In this document: in pieces, positions 25,484-33,594 of the stretch | Numbering within the stretch: position 1 is the stretch's first letter | Layout of the letters: the number at the start of each line of letters is the position of its first letter | Source of the DNA: Agathobacter ruminis | GTDB taxonomy: Bacteria > Bacillota > Clostridia > Lachnospirales > Lachnospiraceae | Length of the DNA stretch: 64,000 nucleotides | Reading direction: 5' to 3' | Assembly: GCF_002735305.1 (NCBI RefSeq) | Contig: NZ_PDYG01000004.1 | Location: 1 to 64,000 of the forward strand | Notes under the pieces: model-generated | The model's database searches: none | The model's input: only the letters and a program-made list of their open reading frames with translations | What the model was told of the DNA's origin: nothing | Translations under genes and position numbers: made by a program

Positions 25484-26554
25484 ATGAAAAAAATCATTAT
25501 GACAGGCGGCGGTACGGCCGGACATGTCACACCAAATATCGCTTTGATGCCGGCTTTGCGTGAAGCCGGATTCGAAATTTCTTATATCGGTTCCTACAAT
25601 GGCATGGAAAAAGAGTTGATTGAAAACCAAGGGATTCCATATACGGGAATCGCCTCCGGCAAATTGCGCCGCTATTTTGATCTCAAGAATTTCACGGATC
25701 CATTCCGTGTATTAAAAGGATATTTTCAGGCAAAGAAAATCATGAAGCGCGAAAAACCTGCTATCGTCTTCTCCAAAGGCGGATTCGTATCCGTACCGGT
25801 TGTACTGGCAGCCAAAAAGCGCCACATCCCTGCAATCATCCATGAATCAGATATCACACCGGGTCTGGCAAACAAACTTGCGATGCGCGGCGCATCCAAA
25901 ATTTGTTGCAACTTCCCTGAGACTTTGAAATATCTGCCTGAGGGTAAAGCGGTTCTGACCGGTTCCCCGATTCGACAGGAATTATTCAACGGCGACGCAC
26001 AGCGTGCATTTGAATTCTGCGGATTTACAGATCGCAGCAAGCCGGTCCTTTTGATTATCGGCGGAAGCTCAGGATCTAAAGTAATCAATGATGCCGTCCG
26101 TGAAATCGTACCAACACTGGTTGACAGCTTCAATATCATCCACCTTTGCGGAAAAGGCAATCTGGATGCACAATTGGAAGGTACAAACGGATATGTACAG
26201 TTCGAATATATTAGTGAAGAATTGCCTGATTTGTTTGCATTGACTGATCTGGCAATCTCCCGCGCCGGTGCCAATGCCATCTGTGAATTGCTTGCATTGC
26301 ACAAAGCAAATATTCTGATTCCGCTCTCTGCCGCAGCCAGTCGCGGAGATCAGATTTTGAATGCCAACTCTTTCCGCAAGCAGGGATTCTCCTATGTACT
26401 TGAGGAAGAGCAGCTGACCGGAAAAACACTTTTGGATGCTGTCCGTGAAGTATATGCCAACAAGGCTCAATATGAAAAAGCAATGGAAGACAGTGGCCAG
26501 ATGGATTCCATCGGAACCATTGTCAAATTAATTCAGGAGAGCGCACTCTCATAA
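25484..26554 (+). CDS. murG: UDP-GlcNAc transferase MurG
   Basis: A 356-residue GT-B glycosyltransferase that converts lipid I to lipid II on the inner membrane face. The N-terminal [11 protein letters not shown] (8-18) binds lipid-linked acceptor phosphate, [14 protein letters not shown] contacts the membrane, and the C-terminal [11 protein letters not shown] and [11 protein letters not shown] bind UDP-GlcNAc. It stands alone here rather than in the dcw cluster, so a second murG elsewhere is possible. Followed by a strong terminator. Confidence 0.93.
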   Translation: MKKIIMTGGGTAGHVTPNIALMPALREAGFEISYIGSYNGMEKELIENQGIPYTGIASGKLRRYFDLKNFTDPFRVLKGYFQAKKIMKREKPAIVFSKGGFVSVPVVLAAKKRHIPAIIHESDITPGLANKLAMRGASKICCNFPETLKYLPEGKAVLTGSPIRQELFNGDAQRAFEFCGFTDRSKPVLLIIGGSSGSKVINDAVREIVPTLVDSFNIIHLCGKGNLDAQLEGTNGYVQFEYISEELPDLFALTDLAISRAGANAICELLALHKANILIPLSAAASRGDQILNANSFRKQGFSYVLEEEQLTGKTLLDAVREVYANKAQYEKAMEDSGQMDSIGTIVKLIQESALS

Positions 26555-26598
26555 GCAAAAATATTCCTAACCGGAACCAATCATAAACGGATAAAAAA

Positions 26599-26621
26599 GC
26601 GAGGCATGCTTCACGCCTCGC
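26599..26621. terminator. Bidirectional terminator, murG/HIT
   Basis: GCGAGGC (26599-26605) and GCCTCGC (26615-26621) with T-runs on both strands, between convergent murG and the HIT gene. Confidence 0.85.
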
Positions 26622-26632
26622 TGTTTTTGTGC

Positions 26633-27046
26633 CTATAATTTCATTTGCTTACATAATGCTTCCTGCTCTTTTGCTGATGGCTCACCCGGTCTCCATGCAA
26701 CCACACCTGCATTATTTGCATCCTTATATCGCGGAATCAGGTGCAGATGGAAATGAAATACTGTCTGACCTGCTGTTTCTCCATTATTCTGTACCAGATT
26801 GTATCCGTCAGCTCCCAGAATCGGTGTCTCATGTTCCACAATCTTCTTGGCCAATTTTGCAGCCTTCGCGAGAATCTCCTCATCAATTTCATAGATATTG
26901 GCATAATGCTCTTTCGGTAAAATCAGCGCATGTCCTTTCATCGCCGGACCAGCATCCAAAATGACATTAAAATCATCATCTTCATAGATAGAATTGGTTG
27001 GAATCACTCCATTTGCCAGTTTACAAAAAATGCAATCGTCTTTCAT
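26633..27046 (-). CDS. HIT-family nucleotide-binding hydrolase
   Basis: A 137-residue HINT/Fhit-type protein. The N-terminal CIFCKLANG supplies possible zinc ligands and the C-terminal histidine triad is HFHLHLIPRY (95-104). HIT proteins hydrolyse nucleoside phosphoramidates or dinucleotides; the physiological substrate is uncertain. Standard length, single gene. Confidence 0.92.
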   Translation of the reverse strand: MKDDCIFCKLANGVIPTNSIYEDDDFNVILDAGPAMKGHALILPKEHYANIYEIDEEILAKAAKLAKKIVEHETPILGADGYNLVQNNGETAGQTVFHFHLHLIPRYKDANNAGVVAWRPGEPSAKEQEALCKQMKL

Positions 27047-27093
27047 TTCATCAGTTCTCCTTTTTCCTGTATTTCTTATACTGCGAACATTTT

Positions 27094-28083
27094 TTATTCT
27101 GCGAACGGGAATAATTGATCCAGCATGCGAAGCACCTTAAAATCACCCTTTGCAGTAATCTCTCCGGTCATAAATGCGCCCTGGAATGTCATACGTCCTG
27201 CCACGATATCTTCCATTCTTTGTTCAGTCAGCTTGATTGAAACATCCGAAACCTCCGGAAGCGAATATGAAATCGCAAGCGATCCGTCTTCAATCTTGAT
27301 ATTCAGCGCATCTGCACGGCCTTCCACTTCAAGTGTATAGGTCGCATTATAATCCGGTTGTGGCACAAATTTGCGCTTGAAGTCCTCCAAAAATGGAGCT
27401 GTCACATCTCGCTTGTTCATCATCTGCTTAAACATGGATGCGAGTTCTTCGATATCTTCCTTTTGTTTGCGTACATATGTATCGTCGGAAACATACTGCG
27501 ACAACTGTTCGCTTTCCTGTGGTGTCAGATTTAATTCCTGTGTGCGCAATACGCTCTGTCGCACCGCCTGGCTGCTGAACGGGAGACTCTTCATCTTCTG
27601 CGAAATGGTTCGATACAGGTTCTCTGCCTTCTTTTCGATGATCTCGGTATAACCCGGATTCATCTCAAAGGAAATCAAATCCTCTACATAACCGCTTAGG
27701 CCTTCACATGGCAATCCTCCGAGAATCTGCCATGCCTTGCGCAAATCCAGTTCTCCTTCACACTCACCGTATGTCGTCGACATCACGATTGGCTGCATAT
27801 AAAGTGTACGAATTTTGCCCTTATCGCCATATAACCAGCATGCATCCAGAAATTGCTGCATATATCCGCCAATTCCCAGCCATTCGATGGTCGTTGCAAG
27901 GATAATGCCGTCCGCATCCTTAAATGTCTGCGGCAGTGTCGCAATCTCGTGCTTGTGCTCATAGATATTGTATCTGGTCACCGTCACACGAAGTTCTCGC
28001 AACACATCTTCCATTTTATTCAATACATAGAGTGTCGGATCATCGAGTAACCCACGCCCTCCATAATACACATTTACATTCAT
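27094..28083 (-). CDS. Flavodoxin-like/SCP2-domain protein
   Basis: A 329-residue protein. The start at 28083 (MNVNVYYGGRG) follows AAAGAGG. Residues 1-165 look like an NAD(P)H-dependent flavin reductase or flavodoxin fold (ADGIILATTIEWLGIGGYMQ), and the last 110 residues resemble an SCP2 sterol/lipid carrier domain (LNIKIEDGSLAISY...MTFQGAFMTGEITAKGD). The combination suggests a redox or lipid-related function that I cannot specify. Confidence 0.7.
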   Translation of the reverse strand: MNVNVYYGGRGLLDDPTLYVLNKMEDVLRELRVTVTRYNIYEHKHEIATLPQTFKDADGIILATTIEWLGIGGYMQQFLDACWLYGDKGKIRTLYMQPIVMSTTYGECEGELDLRKAWQILGGLPCEGLSGYVEDLISFEMNPGYTEIIEKKAENLYRTISQKMKSLPFSSQAVRQSVLRTQELNLTPQESEQLSQYVSDDTYVRKQKEDIEELASMFKQMMNKRDVTAPFLEDFKRKFVPQPDYNATYTLEVEGRADALNIKIEDGSLAISYSLPEVSDVSIKLTEQRMEDIVAGRMTFQGAFMTGEITAKGDFKVLRMLDQLFPFAE

Positions 28084-28181
28084 AAAAGCCTCTTTTCTCG
28101 ATTCCACTATGATACCTTTAAGTATATAAATTCCTCAAGCCAAAAGCAACCTCTGAACGCATGATCTCATGTGTGATTCCA

Positions 28182-29318
28182 TCATAAAAAGCGATATTTC
28201 ACATTCGCAAATTGAATGATGTCATCCTTCTTCAGCCTGTATTTTTCCCGAAAACAGAGCAGCTCTTCATTTAAAAATGTCCCGTTCGTCGAATTGAGAT
28301 CTTCCAAATAATAATTCTCTGATTCTCTCGTGATTTTCGCATGGATTCGGCTGACAGCCTCATCCGAAATGCGAATGTCTACATTCGCTCCTTTCCCGAT
28401 TCGCACCTCGTCCTCTTCTATATAAATGTCTGCCCGCCCTGCATTTGACTGCGGTTTTAAAATCCCTTGCACTTTTGCAGATTCCTGCAAAATACATATG
28501 GTCGGATAACATTCCGGTTCTTCCTCGATCAGATTCATTTCCTTCACCCAAACGTCATCGGTCGGTTTCTTCGCATTCGCGTTTTGCTCGGGCGCCCCTT
28601 TTCGTAGTGTTTTCTTCCACAATTTAGGAGTTACCTTTCGTAACTTATCCACAATTTGCACATACCAATTGTGTACAACTTTCAGAATTCCCCTTTTTGG
28701 ACGGTCCGGTTCAGCCTTCGCTTCCTCCGGTTGCATTTGAAGATCCTGCTGCATTTCCACAATCAGCTTCGCCTGTCGCATCTTTTCAATCTCGAGTCGA
28801 ATATCGCCCACTGAACAACTATGGCTCAGGATCAAACTGTAAAGATGATAGATATGCTCGGTATCATTTCCGTCGATATGATTGACCTTCGTCAGCAAAT
28901 ATTCCATCAATTCGCGAAGATGGTCCATCACATCCCCTCCGATCCCCGGATACATCATAAAGCGTATTTCATCTGTATGATTGGAAATAAAGATATATTC
29001 CGGGTCCATCAACAGTGTCTCCGGAGCAATCAGATTCAGTTCGAGTTCCTCTAGCTGTTCACAAATGCGCAGAATCAGCTTTTCCACGAAGTCCGAATCC
29101 GGATTCTGCATACGACATTTGGTATCAAGCGGCTGGAAACCTGTAATATTGTACCAATATCTGCCCTCGTCATTGTAAAAACATTTCTCCACCGGAATCA
29201 TCCCTGCAATCGGATGCATCAACATAATCTTCTCGTCGAAAGCACCCTGATATGCCGTTGGAATCTTTATAAAACTTCCCAGTAAATTTCTTTCATATGT
29301 TACTTCTCGATTAATCAT
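28182..29318 (-). CDS. FHA-domain protein of the Tad locus (DUF6382-FHA type)
   Basis: A 378-residue protein. Residues 1-185 resemble DUF6382, which precedes FHA domains in Lachnospiraceae Tad loci. A basic linker follows (190-250), then an FHA domain at about 300-378 with the phosphothreonine-binding signature RIGKGANVDIRI...SRIHAKI...LNSTNGTFLN. It should recognise a phosphothreonine partner; the degenerate kinase at 58043 is a possible one. It overlaps the upstream small TadE-like gene by 8 bases and ends the operon. Confidence 0.8.
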   Translation of the reverse strand: MINREVTYERNLLGSFIKIPTAYQGAFDEKIMLMHPIAGMIPVEKCFYNDEGRYWYNITGFQPLDTKCRMQNPDSDFVEKLILRICEQLEELELNLIAPETLLMDPEYIFISNHTDEIRFMMYPGIGGDVMDHLRELMEYLLTKVNHIDGNDTEHIYHLYSLILSHSCSVGDIRLEIEKMRQAKLIVEMQQDLQMQPEEAKAEPDRPKRGILKVVHNWYVQIVDKLRKVTPKLWKKTLRKGAPEQNANAKKPTDDVWVKEMNLIEEEPECYPTICILQESAKVQGILKPQSNAGRADIYIEEDEVRIGKGANVDIRISDEAVSRIHAKITRESENYYLEDLNSTNGTFLNEELLCFREKYRLKKDDIIQFANVKYRFL

Positions 29319-29544
29319 TTTTTATTTCTCCCAATAATTCATCTGCCATATCATACTGATAGAATTGTTTGACTATCCAAACTTCCTCGACCTTTGTGCT
29401 AAGGTCATCATCCTCAATCTCGTGATAAAGCGTAACCGCGAGTGAGCAAATAATGCAAATGATAAAAAATAAGAGTGGATATATGACAGATCCTTCTACG
29501 ATATAGCTCCCCTGAGCCCAGTGATAACGCCTAATAAAATTCAT
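29311..29544 (-). CDS. Small TadE-like pseudopilin
   Basis: A 77-residue protein with a class III-type start: charged N-terminus, then GSYIVEGSVIYPLLFFIICI with a Glu shortly inside a long hydrophobic helix, followed by a short soluble tail (DDDLSTKVEEVWIVKQF). TadE-like minor pilins are cut by the prepilin peptidase encoded just upstream (4-base overlap) and may initiate or cap the Tad pilus. Confidence 0.65.
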   Translation of the reverse strand: MNFIRRYHWAQGSYIVEGSVIYPLLFFIICIICSLAVTLYHEIEDDDLSTKVEEVWIVKQFYQYDMADELLGEIKND

Positions 29545-29984
29545 GCGATTCCTCCAAATGATACCAATACACCAAGGGTCAAAAAAGGAACAAAAGGAAT
29601 CTGATATCGCCTGCCCTTATGAAAAATCAGCAACAGGATCAATGCACATACTGCCACACCGATTCCTGCCACCAAAATCGCAGTCAGCAGTGCCTCAAGC
29701 TCCAGATAGAAGGAAAGCGCAAGCATGATAATCCCATCTCCGATCCCGATCTGCCCATTGCTCAATATTGCAACCGCGATTACAAACAATCCAACCAGCA
29801 TCCCCACCCAGTCCATCAGGTGGAATCCGTTGCCATAATATTCTCTGCCAATTCGTATTGCAATTCCTACCAGCCCCCAAAGCACGGATATTTTGAGGCT
29901 GATCTCTCTTTTTTTCAGATCTGTAATACTATTCAACAGCATTACCGGCCCTATTGCCGGTATCAACCACCATTCCTCTCCCAT
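29541..29984 (-). CDS. Prepilin peptidase, TadV/CpaA type (second copy)
   Basis: A 147-residue integral membrane aspartic peptidase. The first Asp is in NSITDLKKREIS (22 or so), the second in the GxGD motif GIGDGIIML (77-80), and there are about five transmembrane helices. It cleaves and may methylate Flp and TadE-like prepilins. A second peptidase of the same type is at 54134; two copies in one locus suggest separate substrates (major pilin and pseudopilins). Confidence 0.85.
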   Translation of the reverse strand: MGEEWWLIPAIGPVMLLNSITDLKKREISLKISVLWGLVGIAIRIGREYYGNGFHLMDWVGMLVGLFVIAVAILSNGQIGIGDGIIMLALSFYLELEALLTAILVAGIGVAVCALILLLIFHKGRRYQIPFVPFLTLGVLVSFGGIA

Positions 29985-29996
29985 CTTTGTCTCCTT

Positions 29997-30866
29997 TTAC
30001 TCCGATTCCTGTGCACATTTGCTGCACATTTTTCTCGATCCCACTTCCGAAAGATGTACCATCCGTATATGACGTCGCAATGCGGTACATGCTTCATCAG
30101 TATGATAAAGCTCCCCATAATCTGTGATATAGACCTCTTTTTGAGTTGTATTTTTTGCCACGCAATGAGGACATGCGTAGTATTTATGGTCATCACGGTT
30201 CCTACGAGCCGCAATATCACTGAGATTTACAGTTTGAATCGACAAATCCAGATAATGACAGGATGCTGTCGTATGATATGCTGTTCCGGAGTCTGTAATA
30301 TATACATATGGGTCCTCGGATTCGGTTCCCTCCCCGGTCTCTCCAATCCATTTGTGACAAATCTGACTCTGTGCAACCGAATACCCCAGCCCCGGAAAAA
30401 AAGAAAACGGCAGCTCCAATCGATATGATATATGTAAACAGATATCCTCATCCGTGATTTCGGATCCTGTGAATGAGATTCCTTTCATCCCGCCATGCAC
30501 ATAATCTTCGATCCGCTCAGAATCCTCAATGGCCTGTTTCCACAGTCGCTTCGCCGTCATCAACAATATCTGCTCGGAATCGATGGATACCGCAATCGCG
30601 GCAGTCTCTCTCCCTGCATATGACAGTGCCGCTTGCACATCCGTCTGAATCTGCAGGACTCGAAAGAATAATAATAAATAAACCCAGAAGGCAGTGATAA
30701 ACGGATAAACGACAGCCGCTTCGAGAGTAAGCGATGCTTTCTTCATGCAGGTGCATAAGGGCATCCCATTGTCGCAAATCGGATGGATGGTAGAATTTGC
30801 CTGCATGCAGGTCGAGAGAGATTTTATTCGCGTGGCGTTCTCCACACATGCATTCCAACGAGACAC
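29997..30866 (-). CDS. TadE-like pseudopilin with C-terminal Cys/His repeats
   Basis: Up to 289 residues; the likely functional start is the internal MKKASLTLEAAV (ATG at 30746), because it places a class III prepilin motif and a hydrophobic helix at the N-terminus. The first start is a GTG without a clear ribosome site. The C-terminal third holds two related modules: VYITDSGTAYHTTASCHYLD...YACPHCV and VYITDYGELYHTDEACTALR...CSKCA, each ending CxxC, like small zinc or redox ribbons. That architecture on a pilin is unusual. It follows the tadG-like gene. Confidence 0.7.
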   Translation of the reverse strand: MSRWNACVENATRIKSLSTCMQANSTIHPICDNGMPLCTCMKKASLTLEAAVVYPFITAFWVYLLLFFRVLQIQTDVQAALSYAGRETAAIAVSIDSEQILLMTAKRLWKQAIEDSERIEDYVHGGMKGISFTGSEITDEDICLHISYRLELPFSFFPGLGYSVAQSQICHKWIGETGEGTESEDPYVYITDSGTAYHTTASCHYLDLSIQTVNLSDIAARRNRDDHKYYACPHCVAKNTTQKEVYITDYGELYHTDEACTALRRHIRMVHLSEVGSRKMCSKCAQESE

Positions 30867-30868
30867 CC

Positions 30869-32350
30869 TTATACACCTGCCTTTCGATAAGAATAGGTTG
30901 TGACAGCTTCTGTAAACAGTGTGCCTTCCCGTTTTTCTGTCAGCAAGTCCATCCCCGCAAATGCCGTATGATATTGGAAGGAAACAGACAACCCTGACTC
31001 CACAATACAGTCATTGATGCAAAAATCCGGTCTTTTCTCTGCTTCACGCACGGTCAGTTCCATCACATCGAGCGCGCGACTGCTTCGTGTCTTTTGAGAC
31101 TGCAGCAGAATCATTGCCAGCAAATAGCTGTTATAATCAAATCCGTTTTCGCACTCTTCACTCATCTTTTCATGGTCCCACACCGAGAGCAAATCCCACA
31201 AATCAGTCGACCACTGAGCGGAATTTTTAATCAATGCAACCTTTTTACCTGCCAATAATGCCCGTAAATCAAGGACACTCTCTGCGCACGACCATGCTGC
31301 AAGAATTCCATATTTGATTGCCTCCATCGCAGCCGGCATCAAAGTTACAACCGAGATGACCGTTGCCATTGTTTCGGCCTCTGAAATTTTCGCAGAATCT
31401 GTTATGATATATGCAAAATTCGCCAATTCACGCACCGCGAAGAGTTTAGTTATGGCTGCATTTAAGTTTTTGGAATCACCTATTTTTCCGCTGAGAATAT
31501 ACTCCAGTTCATATTGCAACCCATGGTTTTCCTTCGCATCTGTATAAGACGAAAAATAGGTTCCCAAATACAGAATGGTCAGCATCGTCTGGTACACATT
31601 TGTCGATACAGCCTCCCCATCTCCCTCTTGCAAATCTCTTGCCGACAGGTGATCCTCATCCATCATTCGATTCGATATTTTCGAATGGCTTGGCAATACC
31701 AGCGCACTGATACCGGTTGCATCAATCTCCTTGGCGACATCAAGCGCCGATTCCTCTTCACTATGCTTTTTCTTTTTTGATTGGAACGATTGCTTTATCA
31801 TACTCGGCCTGGCCTTCTGCTCTTCCAGTGATGCCAATTCATCTCTGGCATCCTGCATCTTCTCATCCAGATTCTCATCTTTCAAGTTCGCGATTTCTTC
31901 ACTGAGACCCGCGATTCCATGATAGAGTTCGTATGCAATATTGTTTTGCATATAGGCCGATACCGCCGATTCAAATACAGCCCCTTCCTGGTCTGATACA
32001 TACAGGCAGTGCTCCAAAGACACATTTTTCACGGACATCTGTAACAGACTTCCCTGATTGCCTGTCCCTAGCTCTGTATCCATGGTATCCTTCAGCCATG
32101 CCTCCCGCGAGCGAACAGAATGATCATTACCGGCACCGGCCTCCAGCGCCAGAAAATGATACGCATCCCATAGAGTCGGCTCATAATGCGAAAAGAGGGA
32201 TTCCGCTGCCGTCTGCGTCATTACTCCCGCCACACGCTGAACCTCCCGAAACCGCGCACCTTCCAATAGGGTAAAAATCAAACCTGCAACCAGCATCAGA
32301 CTGACAGATGCCAGCACTGTTACGCTGCCACTCCTTGCTTTGTTCTTCAT
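30869..32350 (-). CDS. TadG-like protein (DUF5702 type)
   Basis: A 493-residue protein with a pilin-like N-terminus (RSGSVTVLASVSLMLVAGLI) and a large extracytoplasmic part with charged helices (160-210). It resembles the DUF5702/TadG-like proteins of Lachnospiraceae Tad loci, presumed to be anchored beside the pilus. The ATG overlaps the stop of the flp gene (TGATG at 32348-32352), so before element 2 arrived it was translationally coupled to flp. It is now promoted from unknown sequence inside the element's left end, if at all. Confidence 0.75.
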   Translation of the reverse strand: MKNKARSGSVTVLASVSLMLVAGLIFTLLEGARFREVQRVAGVMTQTAAESLFSHYEPTLWDAYHFLALEAGAGNDHSVRSREAWLKDTMDTELGTGNQGSLLQMSVKNVSLEHCLYVSDQEGAVFESAVSAYMQNNIAYELYHGIAGLSEEIANLKDENLDEKMQDARDELASLEEQKARPSMIKQSFQSKKKKHSEEESALDVAKEIDATGISALVLPSHSKISNRMMDEDHLSARDLQEGDGEAVSTNVYQTMLTILYLGTYFSSYTDAKENHGLQYELEYILSGKIGDSKNLNAAITKLFAVRELANFAYIITDSAKISEAETMATVISVVTLMPAAMEAIKYGILAAWSCAESVLDLRALLAGKKVALIKNSAQWSTDLWDLLSVWDHEKMSEECENGFDYNSYLLAMILLQSQKTRSSRALDVMELTVREAEKRPDFCINDCIVESGLSVSFQYHTAFAGMDLLTEKREGTLFTEAVTTYSYRKAGV

Positions 32351-32448
32351 CAAATGGAACCTGCTTTGCTCGAAATCTTGGCAAAAATAGAATTCACCAA
32401 TGCTGTCAGCTGGTTCTTAAAAATCAAAACCAAGCCAATTAATACCAC
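32350..32448 (-). pseudogene. flp: 3' half of the flp pilin gene
   Basis: Minus-strand codons from the junction read VVLIGLVLIFKNQLTALVNS and IFAKISSKAGSI, then stop. This is the second half of the Flp hydrophobic helix and the C-terminal tail. It joins exactly to the 5' half at 50597-50667 across the shared GTGGT to give a 54-residue Flp pilin. With the element in place no ATG and no ribosome site precede it. Confidence 0.93.
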
Positions 32449-32560
32449 CATTAATTACCCTGTCCCCCAGGGAAGTAAAGAAAGAAAAGCACTCGCACAG
32501 ATTCTACAGTGTATATCAAATATCTATTTAAGAACTCTGTTCAAGCCAAAGAAGCTCTAC

Positions 32561-32602
32561 TGATATCCAAGTGATATCACCTATAGATATCTAACTGATA
32601 TC
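32561..32602. repeat. GATATC cluster near the left end of element 2
   Basis: Four GATATC sites at 32562-32567, 32572-32577, 32586-32591 and 32597-32602, two within 10-bp palindromes (GTGATATCAC, CTGATATCAG). A related TGATATCCA...GTGATATCAC recurs at 43042-43063 upstream of the recombinases, and GATAT-rich repeats lie at the right end. Likely accessory protein binding sites. 32603-32825 shows no gene. Confidence 0.5.
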
Positions 32603-32825
32603 AGCTACTTTGGTCTTTCTAATAATCATATTCATCCAACTGGAGATTGCGACATGTAGTCCGCTTAATGAAATAATCAGCGGAATTTGACTACACATCC
32701 GTGTGCCAATTCCACTTATTCAACGAATACAGCGGCCTACCAAACCACCATTATTCTGATTTGTTACTCACAGGGCATTTACACAGCAGATTATCTGCAG
32801 CCCTGTATATATTTTCAGAATAATA

Positions 32826-33093
32826 GGCAAGCTACCCACTTTGACTAGTCACTATCGTTCCTAGTCGCGTGGTACCCTCGTTTCACTTCGGTAGCTTGCC
32901 AGGGCTAGCCCTTGGAACCCACTGGGGACTTTCATTCCCCCGTCCCCTAGAGCACATCCTCTTATCCGGTAATGGACGAAAAACCGACCTAATAACAGTC
33001 AGAAAACTGTCCCATCGGTTTTATCCCATTCCCTACTAAGAGAATTAAGGGCTCTGCCCTTGCATCCCGCCAAAGGAGCTCCGCCCCTTTTGG
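32826..33093. other. Candidate oriT of element 2
   Basis: Stem GGCAAGCTACC/GGTAGCTTGCC (32826-32836, 32890-32900), palindrome AGGGCTAGCCCT (32901-32912), then AAGGGC/GCCCTT (33047-33061) and CCAAAGG...CCTTTTGG (33070-33093), all upstream of mobC and the relaxase. The last two hairpins resemble the leader commonly seen before MobC in clostridial transposons. The nick site is not resolved. Confidence 0.55.
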
Positions 33094-33189
33094 ATAACCC
33101 GGTCGCTCACAAATGGAATGTTTCCATCCTATCAATCCAATCATTTGTAACCGATTTGTTCCGCACAATTTTGAAAGGAGATGATACGC

Positions 33190-33594
33190 ATGGGAACAAA
33201 AGCAACAAAGAAACACAGAACTAGAAATCATCAGGTTAACTTCTATATGAACGATGAAGAGTATCGAAAGTTAACCAAACTAGTAACAGAATCCGGTCTG
33301 AATAAACAGACCTACCTTATCAACGCAACACTAGGAGCAACGCTTGCCAATCCCGAAGCTTTAAAAGATATCCCGAAGCTCTTGTCTGAGCTTACGGAAC
33401 TTTTAAATCAGTTCAAAGGTATTGGCATCAATTGTAACCAGATGGCCAAGATTGCAAACACATATAATCAGCCAGCCAATGAAAATGAACTTAAGGAACT
33501 TGCAAACGATATACATGAAACCGGAAAGGAGGTATTGCCACTATGTCAGTCGTTAAAGCTATTAATACGAGAGCTAAATCTTCAGCAGCATTAA
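33190..33594 (+). CDS. mobC: MobC-like mobilization protein
   Basis: A 134-residue relaxosome accessory protein. The N-terminal HRTRNHQVNFYMNDEEYRK is a ribbon-helix-helix type DNA-binding start, and the C-terminal part (GIGINCNQMAKIAN) matches the bacterial MobC family. The start at 33190 is 9 bases after AAAGGAG; an ATG at 33181 touches the ribosome site. It overlaps the relaxase gene by 52 bases. Confidence 0.88.
   Translation: MGTKATKKHRTRNHQVNFYMNDEEYRKLTKLVTESGLNKQTYLINATLGATLANPEALKDIPKLLSELTELLNQFKGIGINCNQMAKIANTYNQPANENELKELANDIHETGKEVLPLCQSLKLLIRELNLQQH

Noticed and set aside
32444-32448. ACCAC at both ends of element 2 read as a target-site duplication
   Set aside because: A duplication is possible in form, but with a tyrosine-recombinase set and exact restoration of flp using one copy, a shared crossover core is the simpler reading.
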